64,000 bases of DNA from Geothrix sp. SG200. Its GTDB lineage: Bacteria > Acidobacteriota > Holophagae > Holophagales > Holophagaceae. The notes beneath the pieces were generated by a model, which saw only the letters and a list, made by a program, of their open reading frames with translations, was not told the DNA's origin and made no database searches. This document shows, in pieces, positions 46,197-57,173 of this stretch. The position numbers and the translations under genes were made by a program. The stretch covers positions 124,001 through 188,000 of the forward strand of contig NZ_JAKZFR010000004.1 of the NCBI RefSeq assembly GCF_022808935.1, read 5' to 3'. Each line of letters starts with the position of its first letter. The stretch's first letter is position 1.

Positions 46197-46891
46197 CGGG
46201 GGCGGTTCCGCTGCTGGAGGTGCGTGAGCACGGCGTTCACCGTGAAGGCCAGCACGAGCAGGAGGATGCTGAGAGCGAAGGCCACCTCGAAGTTGCCCTT
46301 GCTGGTCTCCATGACCGTGGCGGTGGTGAGTACCCGCGTCTGGCCCTTGATGTTGCCGCCCACCATGATGGAGGCCCCCACCTCGGAGATGACGCCGCCA
46401 AAGCCCGCCATGACGGCGGCCAACAGGGGCAGGCGGGCCTCCTTCAGCAGCAGCCACACCATCTGGGGCCGGGAGGCGCCCAGGGCCAGGATCTGCAGCC
46501 GCAGGCCCGGCGGCAGGTGCTGGAGGGCCGAGAGGCTGATGCCGGCGATGATGGGCGAGGCGATGACGGCCTGGGCCAGGATCATGGCCGTGGGGGTGTA
46601 GAGGATCTCCAGGAAGCCGAAGGGCCCGCTGCGCCACAGCAGCACGGTGACGAAGAGGCCCACCACCACCGGCGGCAGGCCCATGCCCGTGTTCAGCAGG
46701 GCGATGACGAGCCGCTTGCCGGGGAATTCGTTCAGGGCCACGGGGATGGCGATGCCCAGGCCGATCACCAGGCTGATGAGGGTGGCCAGCCCGGAGACCT
46801 CAAGGGAGAGCAGGGTGATCCGGAGGACCTCGGGATCCAGCGTGAGCAGCAGCTCCAGCGCCTTCCGAAGGCCCTCCCAGATCAGGTCCAC
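46193..46891 (-). CDS. tupB: Tungstate ABC transporter permease
   Basis: 232 residues, about six membrane helices. ABC permease of the TupB/ModB group; EVGASIMVGGNIKGQTRVLT near residue 165 is typical of TupB. It forms the inner-membrane channel. Separated from the following (upstream on the same strand) pruA by only 9 bases. Confidence 0.9.
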   Translation of the reverse strand: MDLIWEGLRKALELLLTLDPEVLRITLLSLEVSGLATLISLVIGLGIAIPVALNEFPGKRLVIALLNTGMGLPPVVVGLFVTVLLWRSGPFGFLEILYTPTAMILAQAVIASPIIAGISLSALQHLPPGLRLQILALGASRPQMVWLLLKEARLPLLAAVMAGFGGVISEVGASIMVGGNIKGQTRVLTTATVMETSKGNFEVAFALSILLLVLAFTVNAVLTHLQQRNRPR

Positions 46892-46900
46892 AGCACTCCT

Positions 46901-48532
<1,632 letters not shown>

Positions 48533-48555
48533 GGGGTTTCCTCCGTCCGGCGCGC

Positions 48556-49389
48556 CTATTCCGGCTTGCCGGCATCAGGGAAGAATAGCGGTGATCCAAA
48601 GGTGCCGATTCCGAATTCTTTGATCAGAGTCTGCACATCTTTCGACACCAGGAAGTCAGCAAAGGCGCGGGCTCCGGGGGTATTCACCTTGGGATGCCGC
48701 GCCGGATTGACCTCGATGACATGGTAGACATTCAGGAGGGCGGCATCGCCTTCGCTGAGGATCTCCAGCCCCAGTTTTTTGTGCAGGGCCAGGTAGGTGC
48801 CGCGGTCTGACAAAGTGTAAGCCCGCTTTTCGGAGGCCACGGCGAGGGTCTGGCCCATGCCGAGGCCGGTCTGCTGGTACCAGGCGCCCTCGGGCTTGAG
48901 GCCCGCCGCAGCCCAGAGCTTCTTCTCCTGGGCGTGGGTACCGGAGTTGTCGCCCCGGGAGATGAACAAGGCGTGGCCCGCTGCGATGGCCTGGAAGGCC
49001 GCCGCGGCGCCCTTCCCGCGCAGGTGGGCCGGGTCCGTGGCGGGGCCCAGGAGGATGAAGTCGTTGTGCATGACGATGCGGCGGTTCGCGCCGGAGCCTT
49101 CGGCCATGAGGGCCTTCTCCGCGTCCGGCGAATGCACCAGCAGCACGTCCGCCTCGCCCTTCTTCCCCATGGCGATGGCCTGGCCCGAGCCCACGGCGAT
49201 GGTCTTCACCACGTAGCCCGTCTGCTTCGCGAAGCGGGGAATCAGCTCATCCAGCAGGCCCGAATCCTGGGTGCTGGTGGTCGTGGCGAGGATGACCGCC
49301 TTCGTGGCGGGCTGTCCCGCGTGCAGGCCCGCGCAGGCGAGGGACGCCGCGAGCAGCCAGGTCCAGCCGAGGAATCGCGGGATCCGCAT
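48556..49389 (-). CDS. tupA: Tungstate ABC transporter substrate-binding protein
   Basis: 277 residues from ATG 49389 (GGAGG upstream). Signal peptide (LAASLACAGLHAG), then the TupA hallmark ATTTSTQDSGLLD, which binds tungstate oxygen atoms. HNDFILLGPATDP, SRGDNSGTHAQE and TLSDRGTY also match TupA proteins. TupA binds tungstate with much higher affinity than molybdate. First gene of the tup transcript, read through pruA to tupB and tupC. Confidence 0.92.
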   Translation of the reverse strand: MRIPRFLGWTWLLAASLACAGLHAGQPATKAVILATTTSTQDSGLLDELIPRFAKQTGYVVKTIAVGSGQAIAMGKKGEADVLLVHSPDAEKALMAEGSGANRRIVMHNDFILLGPATDPAHLRGKGAAAAFQAIAAGHALFISRGDNSGTHAQEKKLWAAAGLKPEGAWYQQTGLGMGQTLAVASEKRAYTLSDRGTYLALHKKLGLEILSEGDAALLNVYHVIEVNPARHPKVNTPGARAFADFLVSKDVQTLIKEFGIGTFGSPLFFPDAGKPE

Positions 49390-49456
49390 GGGGGCCTCCG
49401 TCCAATGTGTTCGAAAGGATACAACGAAATGTCCGACTCCAGTGGATTTCCCGCCA

Positions 49457-49712
49457 GAAAAGAAGAACGCGAATGGCGCGAAAACGCCCTTCGGGCGCGC
49501 GAAGGGCGCGAATGGAACTCGACCCACCGCGGACATCCCTTCACGGGCGGCGGCCATGGCGGCCCATGAAAACCGCCCGGAGCCGCCGCCCGTGAAGCAG
49601 GCCGCGCAATGCGCGACCTGGGGCCGAAGGCCCGGATGTCCTGTACCGAAACGCCAGTGTTCGATTTCGCGGTCTTCGCTTCTTCCTTCGCGGTCTTCGC
49701 GTTCTTCTTTTC
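49457..49712. repeat. 256-bp element with perfect 17-base terminal inverted repeats
   Basis: GAAAAGAAGAACGCGAA (49457-49473) is the exact complement of 49696-49712. Inside, a perfect 15-base inverted pair at 49540-49554 and 49582-49596, and CGCCCTTCG/CGAAGGGCG close to the left end, give a nested hairpin structure. The whole 346-base gap between tupA and the ModE-like gene is otherwise empty. No coding sequence is recognised in it. Confidence 0.85.
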
Positions 49713-49735
49713 GGCTGTGTCCCTCGGTGGAAGGC

Positions 49736-50095
49736 TCAGTCCAGCAGCCGCTTCCGGAAAGCCCGCACGTCGCCGGCGATGGCCTCGGCGGCCTTGGCCT
49801 GGATCTCCCGGAACCGGGTCAGGGCCTCCCGGCCGGTGGGGGTGAGGACCGCCCCGCCACCCCGGTGGCCCCCCTTGGCCGCAGCCACCACGGGCGCGTG
49901 GAAGCACTGGTTCATCTCGTCCACCAGCAGCCAGGCCTTGCGGTAGCTCATCTCCAGGTGCCGGGCCGCCGCGGAGATGGAGCCCGTCTGTCCGATGGCC
50001 TCCAGCAGATCCGCCTTGCCCTGGCCGATGGCGATGTCGGTGCCGTAGGCGATGCGGATGCGGATGGAGGCGGCTGGGGAGGTGGGCTTGGCCAT
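49736..50095 (-). CDS. ModE-like winged-helix regulator
   Basis: 119 residues from ATG 50095. Winged helix-turn-helix of the ModE N-terminal type: GKADLLEAIGQTGSISAAAR, then MSYRKAWLLVDEMNQCF and GAVLTPTGREAL. The C-terminal molybdate-binding (MOP) domains of full ModE are absent, so it may sense tungstate indirectly, for example through TupC. Adjacent to the tup genes and divergent from the membrane protein gene and moeA; likely controls oxyanion uptake. Confidence 0.88.
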   Translation of the reverse strand: MAKPTSPAASIRIRIAYGTDIAIGQGKADLLEAIGQTGSISAAARHLEMSYRKAWLLVDEMNQCFHAPVVAAAKGGHRGGGAVLTPTGREALTRFREIQAKAAEAIAGDVRAFRKRLLD

Positions 50096-50156
50096 GGGTA
50101 CCTCGGGGCGCCCCCATTTCAGCACGGGCGGGAAGGGAATCTGCTAGAAGGGAGGG

Positions 50157-50600
50157 ATGGATGACAGGCGCGCGGACAAGCCGGCCCCTCGCACCCTCCG
50201 GGCGCGGCTCTTCCCGGAGCGCCCCCGGTTCTTCCCCTGGGCGCGGCCGGTCCAGCTGGTCCTGCGGAGCGTCCACATCGCAGCCATGGCCCTGGTGGTG
50301 GGGGCGCTCCCCTTCGGTGCCAGCCACGAGGCCCTGCGGACCCCCATCTCCCTCACGGTGGCCAGCGGCGCCCTCCTCTTCGCCATCGACCTGGCCCGGG
50401 ACATGGGCATTCTCGTGCAGGGCAGCGGCGTGGCCGTGCTGCTGAAGCTGGCCCTGCTGGGCGCGGGCCTCCTGCAACCCGCCCACCGCCTGCCCTGGTA
50501 CCTGGCCGCCACCCTGGTGGCCTCGGTGGGATCCCACATGACCGGGAGCTGGCGCCACTTCTCCTTCGTCCAGTGGAAAGTCCTGAGGTACCCCGACTGA
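50157..50600 (+). CDS. Small integral membrane hypothetical protein
   Basis: 147 residues, with three or four membrane helices (about residues 38-58, 66-86, 93-110 and 115-130) after a basic N-terminal tail (RTLRARLFPERPRFF). No family recognised; the layout recalls CopD/DUF-type integral membrane proteins. Its stop overlaps the moeA start (TGATG), so it is coupled to cofactor genes. A link to tungstate or pterin chemistry is guilt by association only. Confidence 0.65.
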   Translation: MDDRRADKPAPRTLRARLFPERPRFFPWARPVQLVLRSVHIAAMALVVGALPFGASHEALRTPISLTVASGALLFAIDLARDMGILVQGSGVAVLLKLALLGAGLLQPAHRLPWYLAATLVASVGSHMTGSWRHFSFVQWKVLRYPD

Positions 50601-51826
50601 TGCCGACCCCCGCTGAAGCCCTCGCCCTGATTCTCGAGCGCGTGGCGCCTCTGCCCCCGCGGCAGGTGTCGCTCCCCGAGGCCCTGGGCCTGGCCGCCGC
50701 CGAGGCTCTCGCCTCCGAGGAACAGGTGCCTCCCTTCACCAACTCCGCCATGGACGGCTACGCCGTGCGGGCCGAGGATCTGGCTGCCGCCTCGACGGCA
50801 CAAGCCATCCGCCTGCGCGTGCTGGGAGACCTGGCGGCCGGCGCCACGCCGGACCAGGCTGTGGTACCTGGCACGGCCTGGCGCATCATGACTGGCGCGC
50901 CCCTGCCTGAGGGGGCCGACACGGTGGTCCCCGTGGAGGACACGACCCGCGGCCAGGACTGGGTGGAGGTCTGCGCCCCCCTCCGACGGGGCGTCCACGT
51001 GCGCCACGCCGGCGAGGACATCCAGGCGGGGCGGTCCCTGCTGGTGCCTGGCCGCGCCCTGCGCCCCGGCGACCTGGGCGTGCTGGCGGCCGTGGGGATG
51101 TCCGCCGTGCCCGCGCATCCACGGGCGCGGGTGGCGGTGCTCACCACGGGTGACGAGCTGGTGGACGCTTCGGAGCGGCCCGGCCCCGGCCAGATCCGCG
51201 ACGCGAACATCCACTCGATCCGCGCCCAGGTGGCGGCCTGCGGGGCGATTCCCGCGCCCTTCCCCCGGGTTCGGGACGACCGCGCCACGCTCACCGCCGC
51301 CCTGCGCGAGGCGCTGACGGCCGATGCCGTCCTCACCACCGGCGGCATCTCCGTGGGCGACTACGACTTCGTGAAGCCCATCCTGGAGGAGCTGGGCGCG
51401 CGCCGCGTCTTTTGGAAGGTGGCCCAGAAGCCCGGCGGTCCGCTGGGGTTCTGGATGCTGGGCGGGAAGCCCATCTTCGGCCTCCCGGGCAATCCCGTGG
51501 CCGCCATGCTCATGGTGGAGGAGTACGTGCGGCCCGCCCTGCGGCGCCTCATGGGCTTCACGGTGCTGCACCGCCCCGTGGCGGAGGCGGTGCTGGAGGA
51601 CGGCTGGCGCGGCAAGGCCGGCGATCGCCGCACCACCTTCCTGCGCGTGGTGGCCCGCCACGATGGCGGCCAGCTCCGGGCGCGGCTCACGGGCCCCCAG
51701 GGCTCGGCCATCCTCTCGTCCATGCTCGAGGCCAACGCCCTGGCCGTCGTCCCGCCCGGCGTGGACCGCGTGGAACCGGGTGGTACCGTGACGCTGCACC
51801 TCACCGAGCTGGCGGAAGATCACTGA
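50600..51826 (+). CDS. moeA: Molybdopterin molybdenum/tungsten transferase
   Basis: 408 residues from ATG 50600. Inserts molybdate or tungstate into adenylated molybdopterin. Motifs: PPFTNSAMDGYAVRA near residue 50, MTGAPLPEGADTVVPVED near 97, TTGDELVD near 180, TTGGISVGDYDFVK near 248 and GLPGNPVAAM near 294. Its position next to the tup and ModE-like genes suggests it serves the tungsten AOR. Likely coupled to the membrane protein gene upstream. Confidence 0.95.
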   Translation: MPTPAEALALILERVAPLPPRQVSLPEALGLAAAEALASEEQVPPFTNSAMDGYAVRAEDLAAASTAQAIRLRVLGDLAAGATPDQAVVPGTAWRIMTGAPLPEGADTVVPVEDTTRGQDWVEVCAPLRRGVHVRHAGEDIQAGRSLLVPGRALRPGDLGVLAAVGMSAVPAHPRARVAVLTTGDELVDASERPGPGQIRDANIHSIRAQVAACGAIPAPFPRVRDDRATLTAALREALTADAVLTTGGISVGDYDFVKPILEELGARRVFWKVAQKPGGPLGFWMLGGKPIFGLPGNPVAAMLMVEEYVRPALRRLMGFTVLHRPVAEAVLEDGWRGKAGDRRTTFLRVVARHDGGQLRARLTGPQGSAILSSMLEANALAVVPPGVDRVEPGGTVTLHLTELAEDH

Positions 51827-51837
51827 AGGAGGCAGCC

Positions 51838-52224
51838 ATGGCCATCCGCGTGGTGCGACTGGGAGCGCCGAGGGCGCCGGGCGAGGGCCTGCGGATCGGC
51901 ACGGTGCGCCGGCCGCCCCGGGGCGTGCCCAAGGCGGAGTTCGCATCCCGGGACTTCTACGATGTGTGGATGCCCGAGGCGGCGCCCAGCGAGGAGCTGG
52001 TGAAGCAGGCCCAGGGCGCCGAAAGCGACAGGGACTGGGCTGCCTTCAAGAAGAAGTACCGGGCGGAGATGGGCCACCCCGAGAAGGCCCGGCTCCTGGA
52101 CCTGCTGGCGGCCCTGTCGCACGGGACGGACCTGGCCGTGGGCTGCTACTGCGAGGACGAAGCGCGCTGCCACCGGTCCGTGCTGCGGGAGCTCCTGGCG
52201 GAGCGGGGCGCCCTCATCCGCTGA
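51838..52224 (+). CDS. DUF488 family protein
   Basis: 128 residues from ATG 51838 (GAAGGAGG upstream). DUF488 features: GEGLRIGTVRRPPRG near the N-terminus, YDVWMPEAAPS, and the Cys-rich VGCYCEDEARCHRSVL, typical of the family's C-terminal motif. Function unknown. Overlaps the convergent amidohydrolase gene by 11 bases. Closely follows moeA (11-base gap), so they may share a transcript. Confidence 0.85.
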   Translation: MAIRVVRLGAPRAPGEGLRIGTVRRPPRGVPKAEFASRDFYDVWMPEAAPSEELVKQAQGAESDRDWAAFKKKYRAEMGHPEKARLLDLLAALSHGTDLAVGCYCEDEARCHRSVLRELLAERGALIR

Positions 52225-53413
52225 GGGCGACGGGATCACGCTGGAACACGCCGGGGGCGAAGCGCCTCCCCGTGCGGGGATTCCGCAGGGTGCGCTTGAG
52301 CACGAAGTCGAAGAGGAGCGGGTTGGCCTGCCAGATCTCGTTGAGGGCCCTCCGCTCGGCGCGCGTGATGAGCTTCAACGCCACGAGGCGGCGGGTCCAG
52401 ATGACCAGATCCACACCCGGCAGGGGATAGTCGCTGCCGTTGAGCAGGCGGTCATCCAGGTCGCGGGCCAGCAGAGTCATCAGTGGGCGCGGCAGGCGGT
52501 TGACCTGGGTGATGGCCGAGAGGTCGCCGTAGAGGCGACCGCGGTACTTAGGATCGTCCATCAGCCGCAGGAACAGCTCGAAGTTCGAGGCCGCCTTCCC
52601 GGGATGGTCCAGATCCTCGTTGCGGCCCAGGCTGGCGCAGTGGGCCACGATCACCGTGACCCCCAGGTCCAGGGGGCGGCGCAGGCGCAGCGGATTGCCG
52701 AGGGCCTGGGCGCCCTTCACGGCCACGGCCTTCTCCTCGCCGGCGTGGGTGAGAAGGACCACGCCCAGCTCCTTCATGCGGCGGTAGAAGGCGTCGTAGC
52801 GGGGATCGGCGGGGTCGATCGCCTGGGCGTTGGGAAGCCACTTGAGCAGGCGGACGCCCTTGGCGGCGCAGGCCTCCAGTTCCTGGATGGCGTCCTTCCG
52901 GGCGGGGTGGATGGAGGCGACAGGAACGAAGACATCCGGGTATCGGGCGGCGGCGTCCAGGACGTAGGCATTCGGCACGTGGAATTCCGTGCGGGCCGGG
53001 TCCGGCGTCCCGTCCGGGTGGTAGGCCCGGTCCATGGCCAGTAGGTAGACCTTCAGGGGCCGCGGGAAGGCCCGGGCGCGGGCGGCCAGGACCTCCAGGT
53101 AGTCACGGTCGAAGTGGGCGAGGCCTTTCACGCCGGTGGCCTTCAGGTAGAGGTTCGTCTCCAGGCGCTTGACCGGGTGCCGGGGGCTCAGCTTTTCGGG
53201 GTTCACGAAGGTGCCATCGCCGTCCTGCCCAAGGCCGATGGCGTGGACGTGGACATCCACCACGGGATGGTCGGGATCCAGGTCCGCGAAGGCGCGGTCC
53301 ACGAGACTCTGCGCGGCCGGGGACAGGGGCGGCGCCGCGGCCAGGGAGGCCATGCCCAGGATGAGGGCCAGGGCGAGGCAACATCGGAACCAGCGGGAGG
53401 GGCGGGGGGACAT
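52214..53413 (-). CDS. Secreted amidohydrolase-family protein
   Basis: 399 residues from ATG 53413: signal peptide (CCLALALILGMASLAAA), then a TIM-barrel metal hydrolase with VDVHVHAIG (two metal His) near residue 53, LLTHAGEE, VIVAHCASLG and GSDYP (catalytic Asp) near 340. This is the ACMSD/amidohydrolase-2 pattern. The reaction, decarboxylation or hydrolysis, cannot be told. The start replaces longer upstream frames that overlap the POT gene's promoter region. Confidence 0.85.
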   Translation of the reverse strand: MSPRPSRWFRCCLALALILGMASLAAAPPLSPAAQSLVDRAFADLDPDHPVVDVHVHAIGLGQDGDGTFVNPEKLSPRHPVKRLETNLYLKATGVKGLAHFDRDYLEVLAARARAFPRPLKVYLLAMDRAYHPDGTPDPARTEFHVPNAYVLDAAARYPDVFVPVASIHPARKDAIQELEACAAKGVRLLKWLPNAQAIDPADPRYDAFYRRMKELGVVLLTHAGEEKAVAVKGAQALGNPLRLRRPLDLGVTVIVAHCASLGRNEDLDHPGKAASNFELFLRLMDDPKYRGRLYGDLSAITQVNRLPRPLMTLLARDLDDRLLNGSDYPLPGVDLVIWTRRLVALKLITRAERRALNEIWQANPLLFDFVLKRTLRNPRTGRRFAPGVFQRDPVALSG

Positions 53414-53497
53414 CCGCCAGAGATACCAGAATCCGGGGATCGAAGACACCTCGCCATGCGAGACTATCCCGACTCCGAGCCCGACCCCGAGGTATCC

Positions 53498-54862
53498 ATG
53501 ACCGCCGAGCCCTCCTTCCGCGAGAAGTACGCCTTCCCTGCCAGCTACTGGAACGCCAACCTCACCGAGCTCTTCGAGCGGGCGGCCTACTACTCCATGG
53601 CCAGCTTCATCGTCATCTACCTGGGGCGGCTGGGGCTTGGCGACTACTGGCCCAGCACGCTGAACGGGGTGCTCTGGTTCCTCGTCTACTTCCTGCCCAT
53701 CCTCAGCGGCACCATCGCGGACCAGATCGGCTTCCGGCGCAGCCTGCTCCTGGCCTGCGTGCTGCTGGTGGCCGGCTACTTCCTCATGGGCTACCCCGTG
53801 TGGATCGGGGGGCATGTGCTGGCCCTCCAGGCCGGGCGGGAGGTCACGGCGGGGGCCGGCGTGGTGGTGCCAGTCTCCCTGGCCATCCTCCTCGTGGGCA
53901 TCGGCGGCTCCTTCGTGAAGCCCTGCATCGCGGGCACCGTGCAGCGCACGCACCTGGGCAAGGCCACGCTGGCCTTCGCCATCTTCTACATGGTCATCAA
54001 CATCGGTAGCGTGTTCGGCCGCCTCACGGCCTTCTTCGTGCGCACCAAGCTCGGCAAGCTCGACACGATCTTCCTGGTGTCCATGGCGGCCTCGGTGCTG
54101 GCCTTCCTCGTGGTGGCGCTGCTCTACCGGGACCCCGAATCCGCCGCGGATCCGGCCAAGCCCAAGCGCAGCATCCCCGAAATCCTCCTGGGCATGTTCA
54201 AGGTGCTGGGCAGCGGCCGCTTTGCCCTGTTCCTGCTGGTGAGCAGCGGCTTCTACTTCATCTACAACCAGGTCTACAACGTGCTGCCCCTCTACGTGAA
54301 GAAGACCGTGGAGCTGAGCCCGGCCATGGACCTCTACACCATGGCGAACCCCGTCACCATCGTGCTGTTCCAGCTCCTCATCACCAAGCTCTTCGGCAAG
54401 CTGCCCCCCATCAAGTCCATCATCGTGGGCACGGTGATCATCGGCCTCTCCATGCTCATCAATGTGGCGCCCCTCTTCATGGCGGGCGGCGTCACCGCCC
54501 GGGTGCTGCTGCCCGTGGGCAGCCTCTTCATCGTGATGACCGTGGCCCTCATCGCCTTCGGCGAGCTGTTCGCCTCCAGCCGCCTCTACGAGTACATCGG
54601 CTCCCTGGCGCCGAAGGGCCAGGAGGGCCTCTTCCTGGGCTACGCCAACCTGCCCATGGCCATCGGCAGCCTCGTGGGCGGCCCCGCCGGCGCCTGGCTC
54701 TTCAACCAGGTCATGTGCGCCGGCGCCGTGACGCAGCCTGACGGCCTCCTGAAGCTCGACCCCAAGGCCGCCGCCACCGGCTGGATCATCCTCACCCTCT
54801 TCGGCCTGGGCAGCGCGCTCAGCCTGTGGATCTACAACCGCTGGTTGCAGAAACAGGGCTGA
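53498..54862 (+). CDS. POT/PTR2-family peptide transporter
   Basis: 454 residues from ATG 53498 (GAGG upstream; an ATG at 53456 adds 14 residues). About twelve membrane helices. The POT motif ExxER is present as ELFERAAYYSM near residue 23, and conserved loops such as GIGGSFVKPCIAG follow. Imports di- and tripeptides with protons. Divergent from the amidohydrolase. A palindromic repeat lies downstream and could end the transcript. Confidence 0.88.
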   Translation: MTAEPSFREKYAFPASYWNANLTELFERAAYYSMASFIVIYLGRLGLGDYWPSTLNGVLWFLVYFLPILSGTIADQIGFRRSLLLACVLLVAGYFLMGYPVWIGGHVLALQAGREVTAGAGVVVPVSLAILLVGIGGSFVKPCIAGTVQRTHLGKATLAFAIFYMVINIGSVFGRLTAFFVRTKLGKLDTIFLVSMAASVLAFLVVALLYRDPESAADPAKPKRSIPEILLGMFKVLGSGRFALFLLVSSGFYFIYNQVYNVLPLYVKKTVELSPAMDLYTMANPVTIVLFQLLITKLFGKLPPIKSIIVGTVIIGLSMLINVAPLFMAGGVTARVLLPVGSLFIVMTVALIAFGELFASSRLYEYIGSLAPKGQEGLFLGYANLPMAIGSLVGGPAGAWLFNQVMCAGAVTQPDGLLKLDPKAAATGWIILTLFGLGSALSLWIYNRWLQKQG

Positions 54863-54877
54863 AAGAAAAAGAACTGA

Positions 54878-54975
54878 AATAAGCGGAGGGACACGGAGGA
54901 ACAGAGGAAAGCGGAGAAAGACAGGCTGATCTTTTCCTTTGCTCTCCTCCGCCCCTCTGCTCTCCTCCGCTTATT
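54878..54975. repeat. Palindromic repeat with GCGGAGG-type arms (copy 2)
   Basis: AATAAGCGGAGG (54878-54889) is the exact complement of CCTCCGCTTATT (54964-54975). The arms contain further GCGGAG and CTCCTCCGC units, and much of the arm sequence matches the copy at 2087-2200. Confidence 0.85.
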
Positions 54976-55019
54976 GAATTCTTTTTGAGAGATAATGGAC
55001 CCTCGTCCCCGAGGTTCCC

Positions 55020-56162
55020 ATGTCCAAGAAGGAAACGCCGCTCTTCCCTTTGCGCAAGGGGCTCCACACGCGCCAGGCGCACGTGGACCTGCCCGCGGGC
55101 ACGTTCGAGGAGGAGCACGCGCGCAACGGGTTCTTCGGGCGCACCACGCACCTCTACCGCCTGCATCCCGTGACGGACTGGACGCGCATCGAAGGTCCCC
55201 TGCGGCCCCACAGCTACGACCTGAACGGGCTGAAGCCCTCTGCCGATGAGGCCGTGCGCGCCTCCATGTTCGGCTCCACGGAGCCAGCATTTGCCCCCGT
55301 CTGCATCCTCCACAACGCGGATGTGGCCCTGCACTGGGTGGCGCCCTCGAGCATGGACTTCTTCTACCGCAACGCCGACGGCGACGACGTCTACTACATC
55401 CACGGCGGCGCCGGGAAGCTGGAGACCACCTTCGGCGCCATCCACTACGCCACCGGCGACTACCTGGTGATCCCGCGTGGCACCACCTACCGCTTCCTGC
55501 CTTCAGAAGGCGACCAGCGCTACCTGCTCATCGAGAGCGCGAGCGAGGTCACCATCCCCGACCGCAACCAGCTGGGGCCCAATGCCATCTTCGATCCCGC
55601 CATGGTGGACACCCCGGAGCTGGAGCCCTACGACGCTACTGCCCGCGAATGGGCCGTCCACATCAAGCGCGAGAATCAGATCACGAAGGTCTTCTACCCT
55701 TTCAACCCGCTGGATGTGGTGGGCTGGAAGGGCGACCTCACGGTCTGGCGCATCAACGTGAAGGACATCCGGCCCGTGCTGAGCGCCCGCTACCACCTGC
55801 CGCCCAGCGCGCACTCCACTTTCATCGCGAACAACTTCGTCATCTGCTCCTTCCTGCCCCGGCCCTTCGAGGAGGAGGAGGGCGCAATGCGCGTGCCCTT
55901 CTACCACTCCAACATCGACTACGACGAGGTGCTGTTCTACTCGGCGGGCCACTTCTTCTCGAGGGACGGTATCGGCGCGGGCATGGTGACCTGGCACCCC
56001 CAGGGCATCCACCACGGACCCCACCCCAAGGCCATCCCCCTCAGCCGCACCAAGGAGCGTACGGACGAGGTGGCCGTCATGGTGGACACTTTCCGGCCCC
56101 TGAAGGCCACGCCGGCGGCAGGGCTGGTGGAGAATCTCAACTACTGGGCGTCCTGGAAGTAG
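55020..56162 (+). CDS. hmgA: Homogentisate 1,2-dioxygenase
   Basis: 380 residues, shorter than the ~440 of well-known members. Opens the ring of homogentisate with Fe(II) and O2 in tyrosine and phenylalanine breakdown. Iron ligands appear as His and Glu in FYHSNIDYDEV near residue 296 and His in GIHHGPHP near residue 331. Its presence implies use of oxygen at least sometimes. Other steps (HppD, MaiA) are not in the window; an FAH-family gene lies at 62255. Confidence 0.92.
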   Translation: MSKKETPLFPLRKGLHTRQAHVDLPAGTFEEEHARNGFFGRTTHLYRLHPVTDWTRIEGPLRPHSYDLNGLKPSADEAVRASMFGSTEPAFAPVCILHNADVALHWVAPSSMDFFYRNADGDDVYYIHGGAGKLETTFGAIHYATGDYLVIPRGTTYRFLPSEGDQRYLLIESASEVTIPDRNQLGPNAIFDPAMVDTPELEPYDATAREWAVHIKRENQITKVFYPFNPLDVVGWKGDLTVWRINVKDIRPVLSARYHLPPSAHSTFIANNFVICSFLPRPFEEEEGAMRVPFYHSNIDYDEVLFYSAGHFFSRDGIGAGMVTWHPQGIHHGPHPKAIPLSRTKERTDEVAVMVDTFRPLKATPAAGLVENLNYWASWK

Positions 56163-56273
56163 GGGGGTGCGTTCCCTCACAAGCGTGATTCGCGCCCTGT
56201 GGGGCCCCGCTCCAGGCGCTCCCCCGGAGCGCCTTCCGCGACCCACATGGTTGCGAGGAAGTAGACTGGTGAG

Positions 56274-57173
56274 GTGATCGCTCTCTTCCTTCAGCCCCTG
56301 ATCAGGACCGAAGTCCGGCGCTTCGACCATTTCATGGCGTGGATGGACCGGGTGGGCTGGTCGCGCGCGGAGCACCTGCTCATGGTCGGCGCGGCCTGCC
56401 TGGCCATCCTGTGGAGCGTGAAGCTGGTGTCCCGCGCCGTGCGCCGGGCCGTGGACGACGGGAACGAGGAGGTGACCTCGGACGCCGAGCGCCGGGCGGA
56501 GACCCTGGGCTCCGTGCTCAACAACACCGCCCGGGTGCTGGCGGTGGTCTTCTTCCTCCTGATGTCGCTCCAGGAGTTCGGCGTCAACATCGGCCCCCTG
56601 GTGGCCGGCGCCGGCATCGCGGGCGTGGCCCTGGGTTTCGGGGCCCAGAGCCTGGTGAAGGACGTCATCAGCGGATTCTTCCTCCTCATGGAGAACCAGT
56701 TCGGCGTGGGCGACATCATCAGTGTGGACGAGAAGCATACGGGCGCGGTGGAGCGCATGACCCTGCGGGTGACCCAGATCCGCGATGCCGAGGGCAAGGC
56801 CCACTTCATCCCCAACGGTTCCGTGGTCCGCGTCGTGGTGCTCTCCAAGGAGTACGCCCGGGCCCAGGTGGATGTGGGCGTGGGCTACGGCACGGACATC
56901 GACGCGGCCATTGCGCTGCTGGCGCGCATCGGCCAGGACCTGGCCGAGGCCTGGCCCGATCGCGTGCTGGAACCCACCCAGGTGCTCGGTGTGGAAGCGC
57001 TGGGGGACAGCGCCGTGACCCTGCGGACCCTCACCAAGACCGCCCCGGCCAAGCAGTGGGAGGTGGCGCGGGAGCTGCGCCGCCGCATCCTCATGGCCTT
57101 CCGCGAGGCCGGCATCGATATCCCCTATCCCCAGCGGGTGATCCACCACCGGGGCGGGGCATCGGAAGCCTAG
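56274..57173 (+). CDS. MscS-family mechanosensitive channel
   Basis: 299 residues from GTG 56274. Two to three membrane helices, then the MscS pore and beta domain: AGAGIAGVALGFGAQSLVKD near residue 120 is the pore helix, followed by FGVGDIISVDEKH and NGSVVRVVVLSKEYARA. Releases solutes on osmotic downshock. The N-terminal helix set is short, as in MscS itself. The stop overlaps the convergent kinase gene within CTAG. Confidence 0.92.
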   Translation: MIALFLQPLIRTEVRRFDHFMAWMDRVGWSRAEHLLMVGAACLAILWSVKLVSRAVRRAVDDGNEEVTSDAERRAETLGSVLNNTARVLAVVFFLLMSLQEFGVNIGPLVAGAGIAGVALGFGAQSLVKDVISGFFLLMENQFGVGDIISVDEKHTGAVERMTLRVTQIRDAEGKAHFIPNGSVVRVVVLSKEYARAQVDVGVGYGTDIDAAIALLARIGQDLAEAWPDRVLEPTQVLGVEALGDSAVTLRTLTKTAPAKQWEVARELRRRILMAFREAGIDIPYPQRVIHHRGGASEA

